Source of the DNA: JAVDCA01 sp035293985
Lineage (GTDB): Bacteria > Pseudomonadota > Alphaproteobacteria > Rhizobiales > Xanthobacteraceae
DNA: 64,000 bases
Reading direction: 5' to 3'
NCBI GenBank assembly: GCA_035293985.1
Contig: DATGLS010000017.1
Coordinates: 62,001 to 126,000, forward strand
Positions within the stretch are counted from its first letter, which is position 1; each line of letters starts with the position of its first letter. Position numbers and translations under genes: made by a program. Below the pieces are notes generated by a model that did no database searches, was not told the origin of the DNA, and saw only the letters and a list, made by a program, of their open reading frames with translations. Of the stretch, positions 49,944 through 58,990 are shown piece after piece.

Positions 49944-50834
49944 ATGGCGCAAGCTCAGGCTCGGCCGCAGCACGCGGCCCGCGACTGGCCGTTCGAGGTC
50001 AAGCCGCTCCACCCGGTGCTCGGCTGCGAGATCAGCGGCATCACGCTCGCCGAAGCCGTGTCGCCGGCGCTGTTCGCCAAGGTCTACGAGGCGTTTCTCG
50101 ACTACGAGCTGATCCTCTTTCGCGACGTCGATCTGCCGCCGGCGACGCAGGTCGCCTTCGCGCGCAATTTCGGCGAGGTGCAGGTACACGTGCTGAGCGG
50201 CACCTATGGGTATCCGCAGCACCCGGAGATCTACATGCTGTCCAACCTCGACGAGGACGGCAATCCGAGCGGCAAGCATCCCGACCGGGGCACGCTCTAT
50301 TGGCACACCGACGGCTCGTGGAAGGAGCGCACCGGGCAGGCGACCATGATGTACTCGGAGATCGTGCCGCCGGCCGGCGGCGAGACCGAGTTCGCCGACA
50401 TGTACTCGGCCTACGACCTGCTCCCCGCCGCCATGAAGGCCAAGATCGAAGGCCGCCGCGCCATCCACAATTTCGATTTCTCGCGCACCCGGCGCCACGG
50501 CGAGGCCCCGCTGACGCAAGCGCAGAAGTCCGCTGTGCCTCCGGTCGCGCATCCGATCGTGCGCACGCATCCGGAGACGGGGCGCAAGGCGATCTTCCTC
50601 GGCGACCATGCAGAGTCGATCGAGGGCATGGACTACAATGAGGGCCGCGCGCTGATCGAGGAGCTCAATGCGATGATCACGCCGCAGGCGCGCGTCTATA
50701 CGCACACCTGGAGCCCGAGCCAGTGCATGGTGTGGGACAATCGCTGCACCTTGCACCGCGCGACCGGCTTCGACGAGGCCAGCATGAAGCGGGTGATGCG
50801 CCGCTGCACGATCATCGGCGACAGGCCGTTTTGA
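49944..50834 (+). CDS. TauD/TfdA-family Fe(II)/2-oxoglutarate dioxygenase
   Basis: 296 residues. The facial triad is WHTDGSWKER (His, Asp; about residues 118-121) and RCTLHRATGF (distal His), with the 2-oxoglutarate-binding Arg in MKRVMRRCTIIGD. The start WPFEVKPLHPVLGCEISGI is typical. Family members hydroxylate taurine, phenoxyacetates, alkyl sulphates or other acids; the substrate is unknown. The neighbouring TRAP system (divergent) and Bug receptors (downstream, 115 bp) suggest that the substrate is an imported carboxylate. gggagatcgcc precedes ATG 49944. Confidence 0.92.
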   Translation: MAQAQARPQHAARDWPFEVKPLHPVLGCEISGITLAEAVSPALFAKVYEAFLDYELILFRDVDLPPATQVAFARNFGEVQVHVLSGTYGYPQHPEIYMLSNLDEDGNPSGKHPDRGTLYWHTDGSWKERTGQATMMYSEIVPPAGGETEFADMYSAYDLLPAAMKAKIEGRRAIHNFDFSRTRRHGEAPLTQAQKSAVPPVAHPIVRTHPETGRKAIFLGDHAESIEGMDYNEGRALIEELNAMITPQARVYTHTWSPSQCMVWDNRCTLHRATGFDEASMKRVMRRCTIIGDRPF

Positions 50835-50949
50835 CGGCGCTCCGTGCGCCCTCGCTGCTGATCGCGTGATTTTGCCGCGACACCGCTGCCCTTCCGCACA
50901 CCTCGGCTGATGCTAGATTGCCGGCCGAAAATGCCCACGGGAGGACGCG

Positions 50950-51927
50950 ATGCCCGCAATCGATCTCACCCGCCGCACGCTGCTGGCCGCCATGGCGGCG
51001 GCGCCGTTCGCGGTCGCGGCGCGCGCGGACGCCGATTGGCCGAACCGGCCGGTGCACGTGACCGTGCCCTACCCGCCGGCGGGCGGCGCCGACACCACGG
51101 CGCGCATCCTCTACGCCAAGATCGGCGCCGATCTCGGCCAATCGTTCCCGATCGAGAACCGCGGCGGCGCCGGCGGGACGATCGCGGAGGCGCTCATCGC
51201 CAAGGCGGCGCCGGACGGCTATACGCTGCTCCACGACGCGACCGCGTTCTCGGTCAACGAGGCGCTTTATCCTCATCTATCTTTCGACTACCGCAAGGAT
51301 TTCGATCCTGTCGGCCTCGTCTCGCTGGTGCCCAACATCCTGGTGGTGACGCCGTCGGTGCCGGTGAAGACCGCCGCGGACGTCATCGCCTATGCCAAGG
51401 CGAAGTCCAACGGCATCGACATGGCGTCGTCGGGCAACGGCACGCTGCAGCACCTCTGCCTCGAGCTGTTCAGGCGCCAGGCCGGCATCAAGGTCAACCA
51501 CGTGCCCTATCGCGGCGGCGGCGTCGCGCTCACCGACGTGATGTCAGGGCAGGTGCAGTTCTACTTCGCCAACGGCTCCTCGGCGTACGGCCTGATCAAG
51601 TCGGGCAAGGTCAAGCCGATCGCGCATACCGGCAAGGGGCGGCTCGCGAGCCTGCCCGACATCCCGCCGCTGTCCGAGACCCTGCCCGGCTTCGAAGCCT
51701 ACGAATGGAACGGCATCTTCGCGCCGCACGGCACCCCGAAGCCGATCATCACCAAGCTCAATGCCGCGATGAACAAGGCGCTCCTCTCGCCCGAGGTGGC
51801 CGCGCGCTTCAAGGAGCTCAACATCGCGGTCCGCCAGAACACGCCGGAGGAGTTCGGCAAATACGTCGAGGACCAGATGACGCTGTGGCATCGCATCGTG
51901 AAGGAAGCGAACATCAAGCTTGGCTGA
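50950..51927 (+). CDS. Bug (TctC-family) receptor, tandem copy 1
   Basis: 325 residues, Tat-like or Sec signal (LTRRTLLAAMAAAPFAVAARA). Bug motifs are WPNRPVHVTVPYPPAGGADT, IENRGGAGGTIAEALIAKA and LPDIPPLSETLPGFEAYEW. It is very similar along its whole length to the gene directly downstream, so the two arose by tandem duplication. It is preceded by cgggagga. No tctAB genes are present. It probably belongs with the TauD-like dioxygenase upstream. Confidence 0.94.
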   Translation: MPAIDLTRRTLLAAMAAAPFAVAARADADWPNRPVHVTVPYPPAGGADTTARILYAKIGADLGQSFPIENRGGAGGTIAEALIAKAAPDGYTLLHDATAFSVNEALYPHLSFDYRKDFDPVGLVSLVPNILVVTPSVPVKTAADVIAYAKAKSNGIDMASSGNGTLQHLCLELFRRQAGIKVNHVPYRGGGVALTDVMSGQVQFYFANGSSAYGLIKSGKVKPIAHTGKGRLASLPDIPPLSETLPGFEAYEWNGIFAPHGTPKPIITKLNAAMNKALLSPEVAARFKELNIAVRQNTPEEFGKYVEDQMTLWHRIVKEANIKLG

Positions 51928-51974
51928 GGGCGAGCAGGCTCGGGGTCGAACGGCGCGACAGGGAGGAGGACACA

Positions 51975-52952
51975 ATGACCGCCATCGATCTCACACGACG
52001 CATGCTGCTCGCCGGGATGGCGACCGCACCGCTCGGGCGCGCGGCGGGGGCCGAGACCAACTGGCCCAACCGGCCGGTTCACGTGATGGTGCCCTACCCG
52101 CCTGCGGGCGGCGCCGACACCACGGCGCGCATTCTCTACGTCAAGGCCGGCGCCGATCTCGGCCAGACGTTCCCGATCGAGAACCGTGGCGGCGCCGGCG
52201 GCACGATCGGCGAAGCGATCGTCGCCAAGGCTACCCCCGACGGCTACACCATCCTGCACGACGGCACTGCTTTCTCGGTCAACGGCGCGCTCTACCACGA
52301 CCTGCCGTTCGACTACCGCAGGGACTTCGACCCGGTCTTCCTCGTCTCGCTCGTCCCCAACATCCTGCTGGTCACCCCATCGGTGCCGGTGACGACGGTG
52401 GCAGACGTGATCGCCTATGCGAAGGCGCAGCCGGACGGGATCGACATGGCCTCGTCGGGCAACGGGACGCTGCAGCACCTCTGCCTCGAGCTGTTCAAGC
52501 GCCAGGCCGGCATCAAGGCGAACCACGTGCCGTATCGGGGCGGCGGCGCCGCGCTCACCGATGTGATGTCGGGCCAGGTGAAGTTCTTCTTCTCCAACGG
52601 ATCGTCGTCGGTCGGGCTGATCAAGAGCGGCAAGCTCAAGGCGATCGCGCATACCGGCAAGGGCCGGCTCGCGAGCCTGCCCGACGTGCCGCCGATATCC
52701 GAAACGCTGCCGGGCTTCGAGGCCTACGAATGGAACGGCGCGTTCGTGCCGCACGGCACGGCAAAGGAGATCGTCGCGAAGCTCAACGCGGCGCTCAACA
52801 AGGCGGTCGCGTCGCCGCAGGTCGCCGACCGGTTCAAGCAGCTCAACATCATCTCGCGCCAGAACACGCCGGAAGAGTTCGCGAGCTACCTCGAGGATCA
52901 GATGAAGCTGTGGGGCGGCATCGTGAAAGAGGCGCACATCACGCTTGGTTGA
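51975..52952 (+). CDS. Bug (TctC-family) receptor, tandem copy 2
   Basis: 325 residues, exactly the same length as its upstream neighbour and alignable without gaps in the parts I compared (for example IDMASSGNGTLQHLCLELF is identical). Differences cluster in the signal peptide and in putative ligand-pocket residues (AFSVNGALYHDLPF against AFSVNEALYPHLSF). The signal sequence is LTRRMLLAGMATAPLGRAAGA. ATG 51975 has gggaggagga upstream. The 47-bp spacing implies co-transcription. Paralogues with different ligand preferences are likely. Confidence 0.94.
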   Translation: MTAIDLTRRMLLAGMATAPLGRAAGAETNWPNRPVHVMVPYPPAGGADTTARILYVKAGADLGQTFPIENRGGAGGTIGEAIVAKATPDGYTILHDGTAFSVNGALYHDLPFDYRRDFDPVFLVSLVPNILLVTPSVPVTTVADVIAYAKAQPDGIDMASSGNGTLQHLCLELFKRQAGIKANHVPYRGGGAALTDVMSGQVKFFFSNGSSSVGLIKSGKLKAIAHTGKGRLASLPDVPPISETLPGFEAYEWNGAFVPHGTAKEIVAKLNAALNKAVASPQVADRFKQLNIISRQNTPEEFASYLEDQMKLWGGIVKEAHITLG

Positions 52953-52972
52953 CGCAGCCGGGCCGCGGTTCG

Positions 52973-52993
52973 CCCGCTCAATGGGCGAGCGGG
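52973..52993 (+). terminator. hairpin after tandem Bug genes
   Basis: cccgctc-aatgggc-gagcggg, 7-bp perfect stem 21 bp past the stop; no T-run. Plausible end of the Bug transcript. Confidence 0.45.
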
Positions 52994-53178
52994 TTCGGGC
53001 GCAGCTGGAATTGCACCACCAGCGGGCTCGAGCTCGTTCGCGATCATGGCGTCTCGCCCATCGGCTTGCTTTAGCGAGAACGCGCCTGCCGGGGTTCGGT
53101 TCGCATTGCAGCATTGAACCGGAAGCGGACCTGCAGCGACTGATCAAGATTGGGGCCAACCTCACCGTCGAATCATAC

Positions 53179-54063
53179 ATGAAACATGCGCTGATCGGAT
53201 TGCTCGTCCTGCTCGCCATTCCGGCCAGGGCCGCCTCGCTGGAAGACGCCTACCTGGCGGCGCGCGACGGCTACATCAAGCGTTTCGAGAAGAACCGGAA
53301 TGCTGACGCCGATGCTGGCTACGCGGCACTGACGCGGGCGCTGGCGGATCTGCAGGCGAAGCTGCTCAAGATCATCGGCTCGACGCACCTCGACGGCTTC
53401 TCGCCCGACGGCAAGATCACCCTTGATGCGCTCGATTCGGGCGATGAGGACTTCGGCCTGCTCGACGGCCTCGTCTACACCAGCAAGGACCAGAAGACGC
53501 GGGTGCTGGTGACGACGGCGAGCCTGTTCGACAAATGGCTCAAAGCGCACGAGCGCTTCTGGGAGGAGACGCCGCTGCCGACGGACATGGCGGCCGCGCT
53601 CAAGCGCGACGATTTCTATACACAGGCGGTCACCAACGGATCGGCGGTAGTCACTTACGCGGAGATTCCGGTGGCCAAGCCGGCCTCGGCCACCCTTGCC
53701 TTCGCGGTGCTGGATGGCCGCACGCAGGACCAACCTCCAGCGGTGCCGGACGAGATGATCATCACGGTGCGGCGCGCCGACCGGGTGTTCGTCATCACCG
53801 CGGCGACCGCGGTCAAGGCGGGGCCGATCGCAGCGTGCGACGCCATCCACGCGCGGCTCGCCGCCGAGGCGCAAGCGGCGTACGACGCGGCTCAGGCGGC
53901 CGGCGGCAAGGACGCGGCGTTGAATGCCAAGGCCGAGGAGCTCGCCCACAAGCCCGATCGTGCCTACCCGGACTGCTTTGCGACCGAAGCGCCGAAAGCA
54001 GCCTTCTTCCCGGCGCTGGCGAAGCAGGCGCAACAGCTGATCCAGAAATTGCCGACCAAGTAA
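53179..54063 (+). CDS. exported protein, unknown function
   Basis: 294 residues with a short signal peptide (ALIGLLVLLAIPARAA). The mature part begins SLEDAYLAARDGYIKRFEK and includes a predicted helix of DADAGYAALTRALADLQAKL. LVYTSKDQKTRVLVTTASLF and AVVTYAEIPVAKPASATLAF are strand-rich. DEMIITVRRADRVFVITAATA and two cysteines (AACDAIHARL, YPDCFATEA) follow. I do not recognise a family. ATG 53179 was chosen because the signal peptide starts there and upstream in-frame sequence crosses non-coding DNA. It stands alone between the Bug genes and the convergent Liv operon. Confidence 0.75.
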   Translation: MKHALIGLLVLLAIPARAASLEDAYLAARDGYIKRFEKNRNADADAGYAALTRALADLQAKLLKIIGSTHLDGFSPDGKITLDALDSGDEDFGLLDGLVYTSKDQKTRVLVTTASLFDKWLKAHERFWEETPLPTDMAAALKRDDFYTQAVTNGSAVVTYAEIPVAKPASATLAFAVLDGRTQDQPPAVPDEMIITVRRADRVFVITAATAVKAGPIAACDAIHARLAAEAQAAYDAAQAAGGKDAALNAKAEELAHKPDRAYPDCFATEAPKAAFFPALAKQAQQLIQKLPTK

Positions 54064-54069
54064 GAGCCT

Positions 54070-54141
54070 TGCCCCCACGCCTCGCGCAGCGGCTTCGCCG
54101 CTTCGCTCGACCCTCCCCGCCAAGCGTGCGGGAGCGTAACG
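54070..54141. repeat. GC-rich palindromic repeat
   Basis: gcccccacgcctcgcgcagc ... ccctccccgccaagcgtgcg; related to 854-925 and 28901-28977. It lies between the convergent exported-protein and livF genes. Confidence 0.8.
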
Positions 54142-54159
54142 GCCGCGCGGCCGTACGCT

Positions 54160-54900
54160 TCACCCCACTCCAATCAATCGGTGCAGCTTGTCAGGGTCGC
54201 GCTTCAAATCCTCGCTCGGGCCGTCGTAGACGATGCGGCCGCGGTCCATCACGGCGGTGCGGGGCGAGATATCCAGGGCGAGCCGCGTATTTTGCTCGAC
54301 CACGATCATCGCGAGGCCTTCGGTGGCGGCGAGGCGCTTCACGGCACGGGAGAGCTCCTCGACGATGACGGGCGCGAGGCCCTCCGAGGGCTCGTCCATC
54401 AGCACGACCGACGGGTTGCCGACGAGCGCGCGGGCGATGGCGAGCATCTGCTGCTCGCCGCCGGAGAGCTGGTTGCCGCGGTTGGACTGGCGCTCGGCGA
54501 GGCGCGGGAAGAGCGCGAACACCTTGTCGAGCGACCAGACGCCGGCGCGCGCCGCCACCTCGAGGTTCTCGCGCACGGTCAGCGAGGGGAAGATCTCGCG
54601 CTCCTGCGGCACGTAGCCGAGGCCGGCCCAGTTGCGCCGGTGCGGCGGCAGACGGCCGATGGCGGCGCCATGCAGCCGCACGGCGCCGCCATGCAGCGTG
54701 TTGTGGCCCATGATGGTCGCGAGCAGCGTGGTCTTGCCAACACCATTGCGGCCGATGATCGACAGCGTCTCGCCGGGGGCGAGCCGGAGATTGATGTCCT
54801 CCAGCACCACGGTCTCGCCGTACCCGGCGGAGACGCCGTCGAGCTGGAGCGCGGCCTCGGGCTTCACCTCGACCATCGTCTGAGGAGTTGTCTCAACCAT
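54160..54900 (-). CDS. livF: branched-chain amino acid-type ABC ATPase LivF
   Basis: 246 residues. Walker A GRNGVGKTTLLATIMG, YVPQEREIFPSLTVRENLE (Q-loop region typical of LivF), signature QLSGGEQQMLAIARAL, Walker B SVVLMDEPSEGLAP, H-loop VVEQN. Last gene of the livK-H-M-G-F operon; its start overlaps the livG end by 8 bp. The substrate may be an amino acid, urea or aromatic acid, since Liv-type systems vary. Confidence 0.95.
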   Translation of the reverse strand: MVETTPQTMVEVKPEAALQLDGVSAGYGETVVLEDINLRLAPGETLSIIGRNGVGKTTLLATIMGHNTLHGGAVRLHGAAIGRLPPHRRNWAGLGYVPQEREIFPSLTVRENLEVAARAGVWSLDKVFALFPRLAERQSNRGNQLSGGEQQMLAIARALVGNPSVVLMDEPSEGLAPVIVEELSRAVKRLAATEGLAMIVVEQNTRLALDISPRTAVMDRGRIVYDGPSEDLKRDPDKLHRLIGVG

Positions 54901-55696
54901 GGGGAAACTCCTCGCCCAGGTAGACGGCGCGCACGCGCGCATCGGCGCGGATCTGCTGCGGCGTGCCTTCAGTCAGCACGGCGCCGGCGACCAGCACCGT
55001 GATGCGCGAGGCGAAGCGGAAGACCACGTCCATGTCGTGCTCGATGATGAGGATCGCGATCGAGGGATCGAGCGCGCCGATGACGTCGAGGATGAGATGG
55101 CTTTCCGACGAGGGCACGCCGGCGGCAGGCTCGTCGAGGAGCAGCACGCGCGGATTGAGGGCGAGCGCGATCGCGATCTCGACCAGGCGCTGGCGGCCAT
55201 AGGGCAATTCGCGCACGATCTTGAGCGCATCGTCGGCGAGGCGCAGCGCCTCGAGCTGTGCGAGCGCCTGGTCGATCACGTCGCGCTCGGCGCCGGCCGG
55301 GCGCCACAAGCGATGAGCGACGCGCATGCGCTCGGCGACCGCGAGATAGACGTTCTCCAGCACGGTCAGCCCGCGAAAGAGCTGGTTGATCTGGAACGTG
55401 CGGGCGATGCCGCGCCGGGTGCGCGCCGCCTGCGGCAGCGAGGTGATGTCCTCGCCGTCGAGCAGGATCTGGCCGCCCGATGGCCGCTGCACGCCGGTGA
55501 TCAGGTTGACCAGCGTGGTCTTGCCGGCCCCGTTCGGGCCGATCAGCGCGTGACGCCCGCCCTTCGGCAGCGCGAGCGCGATGTCGCGCGCGACCGGCAG
55601 GGCGCCGAAGCTCTTGTTGAGGTTCTTGATCTCGAGCGCGGCCGGCACTGTCGGCTGCATCGCATTCGCGATCGTCTCGCTCATGGTCAAGCTCAT
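54893..55696 (-). CDS. livG: branched-chain amino acid-type ABC ATPase LivG
   Basis: 267 residues. Walker A GPNGAGKTTLVNLITG, GIARTFQINQLFRGLTVLEN (Q-loop). The ABC signature position reads LPYGRQRLVEIAIAL, the altered LSYGxQRxLEIA form usual in LivG. Walker B RVLLLDEPAAGVPSSES, H-loop IIEHDMDVVF. ATG 55696 overlaps the livM stop (ATGA). An in-frame ATG at 55720 lies within livM and is less likely. Confidence 0.95.
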   Translation of the reverse strand: MSLTMSETIANAMQPTVPAALEIKNLNKSFGALPVARDIALALPKGGRHALIGPNGAGKTTLVNLITGVQRPSGGQILLDGEDITSLPQAARTRRGIARTFQINQLFRGLTVLENVYLAVAERMRVAHRLWRPAGAERDVIDQALAQLEALRLADDALKIVRELPYGRQRLVEIAIALALNPRVLLLDEPAAGVPSSESHLILDVIGALDPSIAILIIEHDMDVVFRFASRITVLVAGAVLTEGTPQQIRADARVRAVYLGEEFPHG

Positions 55697-56721
55697 GGTT
55701 TGCGGTCCGGCATGATCCATCGTGCCACATCCTCGATCAGGCCGAGCAGGCCGCGCCGCGCGAACAGAACGGTCAGCACCAGCATCAGCCCGACCGCAAA
55801 CTGCCAGTATTGCGGGCTCGCCTTCGATAGGTTGTCCTGCAGCACCATGTAGATGACGGCGCCGACGAAGGCGCCGTAGAGCCGCCCTGCCCCGCCGAGG
55901 ATCAGCATCACCATGACCCCGGCGGAGTTGTCGAAATCGAACACTCCGAGCGTCACATAGGCATTGGTCTGGGTGAACAGCGCGCCGGCGACGCCGGCGA
56001 TCGCCGCTGCGATCGTGTAGACGGTGAGCAGCCGCCAGTGCACCGGCGAGCCCACCGCGTGCATGCGGGCGACGTTCTCGCGGATGCCGGCCAAGCCCTG
56101 GCCGAACGGCGAGTAAACGATCAGTCGCACGACGAAGAACAACACGAGCAGCACCGCGAGCGCGTAGAGATAATTCACATGGCCGTAGAGATCGTAATCG
56201 AAGTACCCGAGCAGCGGGGTATAGATCAGGCCCGGCAATCCATCGTAGCCACCGGTGAGGTCGCGCAACAGGTTGCCGAGCTCCTGCAGCATGATGGTGG
56301 TGGCCAGCGTCAGCACCAGCAGCGTGAGGCCGCGATAGCGCAGCAGCAGCCAGCCCGAGGCGGCGCCGGCCGCGGCCGCGACCGCGGCGGCGAAGAACAG
56401 CCCGCTGATCGGCTCCTGCCAGTTCCAGCGCAGCGTGAGCAGCGCGGCCGCGTAGGCGCCGAGGCCGAAGAAGGCCGCGTGGCCGAGCGAGACGATGCCG
56501 GCGTAGCCGAGGATGAGGTCGAGCGACAGTGCGAACAGCACCATCACCAGCACCTGGCTGCCGAACACCATGCGGTCGGGAAAGATGAAGTAGGCCGCGA
56601 TGGCGAGCAGCCAGGGCAATACTTCCCAGACGCGCACGCGATGGCGCGTCGCGAGATACGCAATCGCCGGCGCGCGCGCGGCGGACGGCGCAGCGGCCGC
56701 GATCGTCTCACTCGCGGCCAT
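55693..56721 (-). CDS. livM: branched-chain amino acid-type ABC permease LivM
   Basis: 342 residues, about ten membrane helices. SLDLILGYAGIVSLGHAAFFGLGAY and PVHWRLLTVYTIAAAIAGVAGAL are the LivM signatures. FDFDNSAGVMVMLILGGAGRLYGAF is the conserved C-terminal block. The start overlaps the livH end by 14 bp and the stop overlaps livG by 4 bp, making a tightly coupled operon. Confidence 0.95.
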   Translation of the reverse strand: MAASETIAAAAPSAARAPAIAYLATRHRVRVWEVLPWLLAIAAYFIFPDRMVFGSQVLVMVLFALSLDLILGYAGIVSLGHAAFFGLGAYAAALLTLRWNWQEPISGLFFAAAVAAAAGAASGWLLLRYRGLTLLVLTLATTIMLQELGNLLRDLTGGYDGLPGLIYTPLLGYFDYDLYGHVNYLYALAVLLVLFFVVRLIVYSPFGQGLAGIRENVARMHAVGSPVHWRLLTVYTIAAAIAGVAGALFTQTNAYVTLGVFDFDNSAGVMVMLILGGAGRLYGAFVGAVIYMVLQDNLSKASPQYWQFAVGLMLVLTVLFARRGLLGLIEDVARWIMPDRKP

Positions 56722-57571
56722 AAAGCCCCGCCGGCCGGATGAGCAGGATCACCATCGCGACCGCGTAGATGAAAAAGCCGCCGGCCCCCGCATAGATATA
56801 CTTGCCGCCGGTATCGCAGACGCCGAGCAGGATGGCGGCGACCAGCGTGCCCTTCAGGCTGCCGAGGCCGCCCACCGCGACGACCAGCAGGAAGAACACG
56901 AGGTAGAGCACGGCGAAGCTCGGCGTGAGCCCGAACAGCTCGATCGCGAGGCCGCCGCCGAGCGCCGCAAGGCCGCTGCCGACCGCGAAGGTGAGCGTGA
57001 ACAGGCGATCGACATCGATGCCGATCGATTGGGCCATGCGCCGATTGTCGACCGCGGCGCGGATGCGGGCGCCGATATTGGTGCGCTCGAAGGCGTACCA
57101 CAGGACGGTCACCAGGGCGGCGCCGACCGCGATGACGAACACCCGGTAGGTCGGAAAGGTGCGCGCGCCGACGGCGAGCTCGCCGGTGAGGAATTCCGGC
57201 ACATGGATGCTTTGCGGGCGCGGCCCATAGAAATAGGTGTAGGTCGCGATCGCCATGTAGGCGAGCCCGATGGTGAGCAGCACCTGGTCGAGCTCGGTCG
57301 CCTTGTAGAGGCGGGCATAGAAGAGGCGCTCGAAAATGACGCTGACCGCGCCGACGACCAGGAAGGTGAGCAGCAGGGCGACAAAGAACGGCACGTTCCA
57401 GTCACGCATCGCGGTGAGGACGAGATAGCCGCCCGCCATCGCGAAGGCGCCGTGCGCGAGGTTGACGAAGCCCATCAGTCCCATGGTGACCGAGAGGCCG
57501 ACCGAGACGATGAACAGGAACATGGCGTAGGCCAGTCCCTCGAACAGGATGCTGATGACGATGTTTTCCAT
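56708..57571 (-). CDS. livH: branched-chain amino acid-type ABC permease LivH
   Basis: 287 residues, about eight helices. LSVTMGLMGFVNLAHGAFAMAGGY is the LivH signature. RIRAAVDNRRMAQSIGIDVDRLFTLTF is the cytoplasmic coupling loop, and VVAVGGLGSLKGTLVAAILLGV closes the family pattern. ATG 57571 (MENIVISILFEGL) was chosen because the longer frame enters the repeat at 57599. It lies 194 bp downstream of livK, with a palindromic repeat and a GC hairpin between. Confidence 0.95.
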   Translation of the reverse strand: MENIVISILFEGLAYAMFLFIVSVGLSVTMGLMGFVNLAHGAFAMAGGYLVLTAMRDWNVPFFVALLLTFLVVGAVSVIFERLFYARLYKATELDQVLLTIGLAYMAIATYTYFYGPRPQSIHVPEFLTGELAVGARTFPTYRVFVIAVGAALVTVLWYAFERTNIGARIRAAVDNRRMAQSIGIDVDRLFTLTFAVGSGLAALGGGLAIELFGLTPSFAVLYLVFFLLVVAVGGLGSLKGTLVAAILLGVCDTGGKYIYAGAGGFFIYAVAMVILLIRPAGLYGRE

Positions 57572-57598
57572 CGGCGATCGGTTGAGCCCCACACTCAA

Positions 57599-57684
57599 CG
57601 TCATGCCCGGGCCTGCCCGGGCATCCACGTCTTTGCTGCGACGGAAGAAAGACGTGGATGGCCGGGACGAGCCCGGCAATGACG
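57599..57684. repeat. tcatgcccggg palindromic repeat (copy 5)
   Basis: cgtcatgcccgggcctgccc ... ggccgggacgagcccggcaatgac, with inner ccacgtct / agacgtgg. Inside the liv operon, between livK and livH. Confidence 0.9.
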
Positions 57685-57703
57685 GGTCCTTTCACTTCAC
57701 ACA

Positions 57704-57736
57704 AACCGCCGCCGCAGGCGCGCCGCGGCGGCGGTT
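57704..57736 (-). terminator. GC-rich hairpin downstream of livK
   Basis: Perfect 12-bp stem aaccgccgccgc / gcggcggcggtt with a 9-nt loop, 30 bp past the livK stop. There is no T-run, so partial termination or 3' stabilisation of a short livK mRNA is likely. That would give more receptor than permease, as is usual for such operons. Confidence 0.6.
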
Positions 57737-57765
57737 CATTTCGTCACGCGACGGCTACTGCCGCA

Positions 57766-58977
57766 CTACAGCCCCTGGGCGCAGCGGCCGACCTTGAGCT
57801 CCTTGCACTCGTCGCGCACCTGCGGGATCGTGCCGAGCACCTTCAGACCGAGGTGGCCGTCGGGCTTGCGATAGACCTCCATGGCGCGCTCGTCCTCGAT
57901 CACATCGCGCGTCGCCGGATCGATCGAGACATGTCCGCGCGGCCCGTCGGTCGACCAGCCTTTGAGAGCCGCGATCACCTTGGCGCCGTCGCTGAGATCG
58001 CCGTTCATCTTCTTGATGGTGTCGAAGATCGCGTGCATCGAGTCCCACGCGGCCGCAGTCATGAAGTCCGGATACTTGTTCGCACCATAGGCCTCGTGGA
58101 ACGCCTTGACGAACTCCTCGTTGGCCGGATTAGGGAGATCGGCCGCATAGTGCCCCATCACGATGGTGCCGATCGCGGCGTCGCCCATGTCCTGCAGCTT
58201 GGTGTCTGGCACCACGTCCATCGGCCCGATCAGCTTGATGCCGGCCTGGCGCATGCCGAGCTCGCCATAGGTCTTCACGACGCCCGCCGCATGATTGCCG
58301 GACGGGATGAACACGTAGAAGCAATCGGGCTTCTCATCCTTCACGCGCTGGAAGAACGGCGCGAAGTCCGGCACCTGCGCGGGGCCGCCCATCGGGATGG
58401 AGTCGATGATCTTGCCGCCCGCCTTCTCGAAGCCGGTCTTGAACGCCTCGGTCGAGTCCCGGCCCGGCGGGAAGTCGGTGTAGCCCATGGCAGCGGTCTT
58501 ACAGCCGAGATTCTTATACGCGTAGGTTCCCATCGGATAGGCGGGATGCCACATGCTGAACGACAGCCGCGTGATGAAGGGCGAGAGGTTGGTGATCCAG
58601 GCGGTGCCCGCATTGGAGATCAGGAGCGGCGCGTGCGCCTGGGTCAGCACCGGGGCCATCGCGATCGCCGACGGCGAGAACACGACGCCGGTCATGATGT
58701 TGACCTTGTCGCGCGTGATCAACTCGGTCGCGACCGTCTTGGCGTTGGCGCCGGAGGGCGGGCCTTCGTCGCGCTCGATGATCTTGACGGTGTGCGGCAG
58801 GATATCTTTGCTGTGCAGCTTCAGATAAAGGTCGAAGCCCTTCTTTTGCGCGTCGCCGAGATCGGCGTTGACGCCTGCGAAGGGCAGGATGATGCCGACC
58901 TTGACTTCTGCGCCCTGCGCCGGGGCCGCAACGCCGAGCGCCAGCGCAGCGATCGCTACCGAGGTAAGCAGTCTCAT
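57766..58977 (-). CDS. livK: branched-chain amino acid-type ABC substrate-binding protein LivK
   Basis: 403 residues with a signal peptide (LTSVAIAALALGVAAPAQGA). EVKVGIILPFAGVNADLGDAQ opens the type-1 binding fold. VVFSPSAIAMAPVLTQAHAP, NAGTAWITNLSPF and YGANKYPDFMTAAAWDSMHA follow. It resembles receptors for aromatic acids or urea-like compounds more than classic leucine-binding protein (YVFIPSGNHAAGVVKTYGE). It is the first gene of the operon and divergent from the CrtI-like gene. The 132-bp spacer contains the caggtatcaggtatcag inverted repeat. Confidence 0.93.
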   Translation of the reverse strand: MRLLTSVAIAALALGVAAPAQGAEVKVGIILPFAGVNADLGDAQKKGFDLYLKLHSKDILPHTVKIIERDEGPPSGANAKTVATELITRDKVNIMTGVVFSPSAIAMAPVLTQAHAPLLISNAGTAWITNLSPFITRLSFSMWHPAYPMGTYAYKNLGCKTAAMGYTDFPPGRDSTEAFKTGFEKAGGKIIDSIPMGGPAQVPDFAPFFQRVKDEKPDCFYVFIPSGNHAAGVVKTYGELGMRQAGIKLIGPMDVVPDTKLQDMGDAAIGTIVMGHYAADLPNPANEEFVKAFHEAYGANKYPDFMTAAAWDSMHAIFDTIKKMNGDLSDGAKVIAALKGWSTDGPRGHVSIDPATRDVIEDERAMEVYRKPDGHLGLKVLGTIPQVRDECKELKVGRCAQGL

Positions 58978-58990
58978 AATGACCCTCCGG

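Noticed and set aside
57766..58977. Strict leucine/isoleucine/valine specificity of the Liv system
   Set aside because: The family is certain, but receptor sequence blocks resemble those for other ligands, so the amino-acid substrate is not asserted.
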